A DNA stretch of 48,561 nucleotides from Melioribacter roseus. Its GTDB lineage: Bacteria; Bacteroidota; Ignavibacteria; Ignavibacteriales; Melioribacteraceae. Positions 47,751 to 48,561 of the stretch are shown one piece after another (the stretch's first letter is position 1; every line of letters starts with the position of its first letter). The notes under the pieces were generated by a model. The model did no database searches, was not told the origin of the DNA, and worked only from the letters and a program-made list of their open reading frames with translations. The stretch covers positions 1 to 48,561 of the forward strand of contig DYSW01000006.1 in assembly GCA_020726285.1 (NCBI GenBank). The letters run 5' to 3'. A program made the translations under genes and the position numbers.

Positions 47751-48385
47751 AAAAGTTAGTAGTTTTATCAATTTTAACATTTTTATTTTTGGGAATTATC
47801 GGTTGCCAAAAATCATATACAAAAGACGAAAAACAATACATTGCCATTATTGAAAAAGAAAGAGTTGAAAAAGATAAATGGATGAAAGAAAATGAATATT
47901 CTCCATTTAATCACAAGAGAAAAATAGAGTTTCATCCACTAAAATATTATGATGTTGACCCAGAATTTATATTTAAGACGAAGTTGTTTGAATTTCCTAG
48001 AAAGGATAGTTTAACAATTTTTGGAACAAAGGGTGAACCACGACCAACAATCCGATTTGGTTATATCAAAATATATTATGGTGGGAAATATTACAAAATA
48101 AATGTTTATCAAAGCAAAAGTCGCCAAACTGATACAAGTGGGAATCCAATTACTTATTATAGTATTTGGTTTACTGATAGAACAACAAATAATGAAACTT
48201 ATGGAGTTGGCAGATATTTGGATTTTGAACGAGTTGAAGATAAAAATTTTATTTACATCGTAGATTTTAATAAAGCTTATAATCCATATTGTGCTTATAG
48301 TGCAGAATATTCATGTGCGATTCCTTCAAAAAAGGATTTTATCGATTTAGCAATTGAAGTAGGTGAGAAGAAATACCACGATTAA
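47747..48385 (+). CDS. DUF1684 lipoprotein, probably initiated at AUA
   Basis: A 212-aa predicted lipoprotein. The C-terminal half matches DUF1684: Y-L-D-F-E-R, D-F-N-K-A-Y-N-P-Y-C-A-Y-S and the paired cysteines before I-P-S. The first standard in-frame start, TTG at 47789, falls inside the signal peptide, leaving only five residues before the Cys. Reading back in frame to the ATA at 47747 gives K-K, a hydrophobic core and the lipobox I-I-G-C (Cys20), a complete signal peptide. AAGGA (47736-47740) lies exactly 6 nt before this ATA. No ATG, GTG or TTG exists at that position. Alternatives are a mutated ATG or a sequencing error. Confidence 0.75.
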   Translation: MKKLVVLSILTFLFLGIIGCQKSYTKDEKQYIAIIEKERVEKDKWMKENEYSPFNHKRKIEFHPLKYYDVDPEFIFKTKLFEFPRKDSLTIFGTKGEPRPTIRFGYIKIYYGGKYYKINVYQSKSRQTDTSGNPITYYSIWFTDRTTNNETYGVGRYLDFERVEDKNFIYIVDFNKAYNPYCAYSAEYSCAIPSKKDFIDLAIEVGEKKYHD

Positions 48386-48497
48386 GTTTTAGTCTAAAAG
48401 AAAATATAAACTAATTTCTAAAATCAGTGGCGAACTTGAGCGTTTTAATATGAATTTCTTTTAAATGTAGAAAAAAAATGATGTTGGGAGTGTTATT

Positions 48498-48561
48498 TTA
48501 TTCCCTTTTATCGTCTGGAATTTCCTCAAATTCAGCTTCGATAATATCTTCTTTATTGATT
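48498..48561 (-). CDS. C-terminal end of a probable second DnaK/Hsp70 (partial)
   Basis: The minus strand is open from the window edge to a TAA at 48500-48498 and encodes a 20-residue acidic tail containing E-D-I-I-E-A-E-F-E-E-I-P-D-D-K. This closely resembles the conserved C-terminal tail of DnaK proteins (D-V-V-D-A-E-F-E-E-V in E. coli). The complete dnaK at 24116-26059 ends with a different acidic tail, so this would be a paralogue. The evidence is a short motif only. Confidence 0.5.
   Translation of the reverse strand, partial: INKEDIIEAEFEEIPDDKRE

Noticed and set aside
48387-48399. TTTTAG-T-CTAAAA repeat as a terminator after the DUF1684 gene
   Set aside because: A one-base loop cannot form a proper hairpin, there is no GC core and no following T run.

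Overview
AT-rich, gene-dense bacterial chromosome with a Gram-negative, FCB-group look, probably Ignavibacteria/Bacteroidota-like. This placement is inference. It rests on the alternative GlmU-type nucleotidyltransferase (NTP_transf_4), a predicted outer-membrane beta-barrel, lipoproteins with relaxed lipoboxes, an orphan GHKL kinase with an H-Q-L-G-T-P H-box, and mixed start-codon use (many TTG starts, some with good Shine-Dalgarno (SD) sequences). No phage, insertion sequence, CRISPR or rRNA was seen. The only RNA gene is tRNA-Ser(GCU).

Layout. 1-286: GC-rich edge, terminator and tRNA-Ser. 288-5577 (minus): prpD-like gene, a fused citrate-lyase gamma/beta gene (citD-citE), citF, a small membrane protein and a patatin. 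5595-5897: a decapitated histidine-kinase remnant. 6044-7777 (plus): DUF2807 lipoprotein, purE, GNAT. 7962-10794 (minus): STAS protein, purA, orphan sensor kinase, ending at a hairpin terminator. 10951-18637 (plus): a partner-switching cluster of ECF sigma factor, three SpoIIE-type phosphatases with different sensor modules, a STAS antagonist and an RsbW-type kinase. 18670-19275: rdgB. 19272-23965 (minus): six overlapping genes tag, cdd1-like, yjjX-type NTPase, aroK, aroB and a GHL10 glycosidase-like protein. 24116-26542 (minus): hsp20-dnaK with its own terminator. 26743-27522: birA. 27526-28770 (minus): hutI. 28876-34687 (plus): glgA, gmhB-like, lipoprotein, beta-barrel, glyA, terminator. 34799-38622 (plus): alternative glmU-like gene, rqcH, small helical protein, YgjV/GNAT-like protein. 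38704-44984 (minus): plsY, gpsA, recG, priA. 45141-48385 (plus): mutS and a DUF1684 lipoprotein. 48498-end (minus): last codons of what looks like a second DnaK.

Main points of interest. (1) hsp20-dnaK is preceded by a perfect sigma-54 (-24/-12) promoter. Its predicted start site settles the hsp20 start codon, and an inverted repeat lies at a typical activator distance. (2) The hsp20-dnaK gap encodes a 14-bp RNA hairpin whose loop is exactly complementary over 8 nt to the dnaK ribosome-binding region. (3) An ECF sigma factor sits in one operon with a full STAS/kinase/phosphatase partner-switching set carrying three phosphatases. (4) CitD and CitE are fused and linked to an MmgE/PrpD enzyme. 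(5) The DUF1684 lipoprotein appears to start at an AUA codon overlapping the mutS stop. Functions are read from sequence motifs only; no database search was possible.
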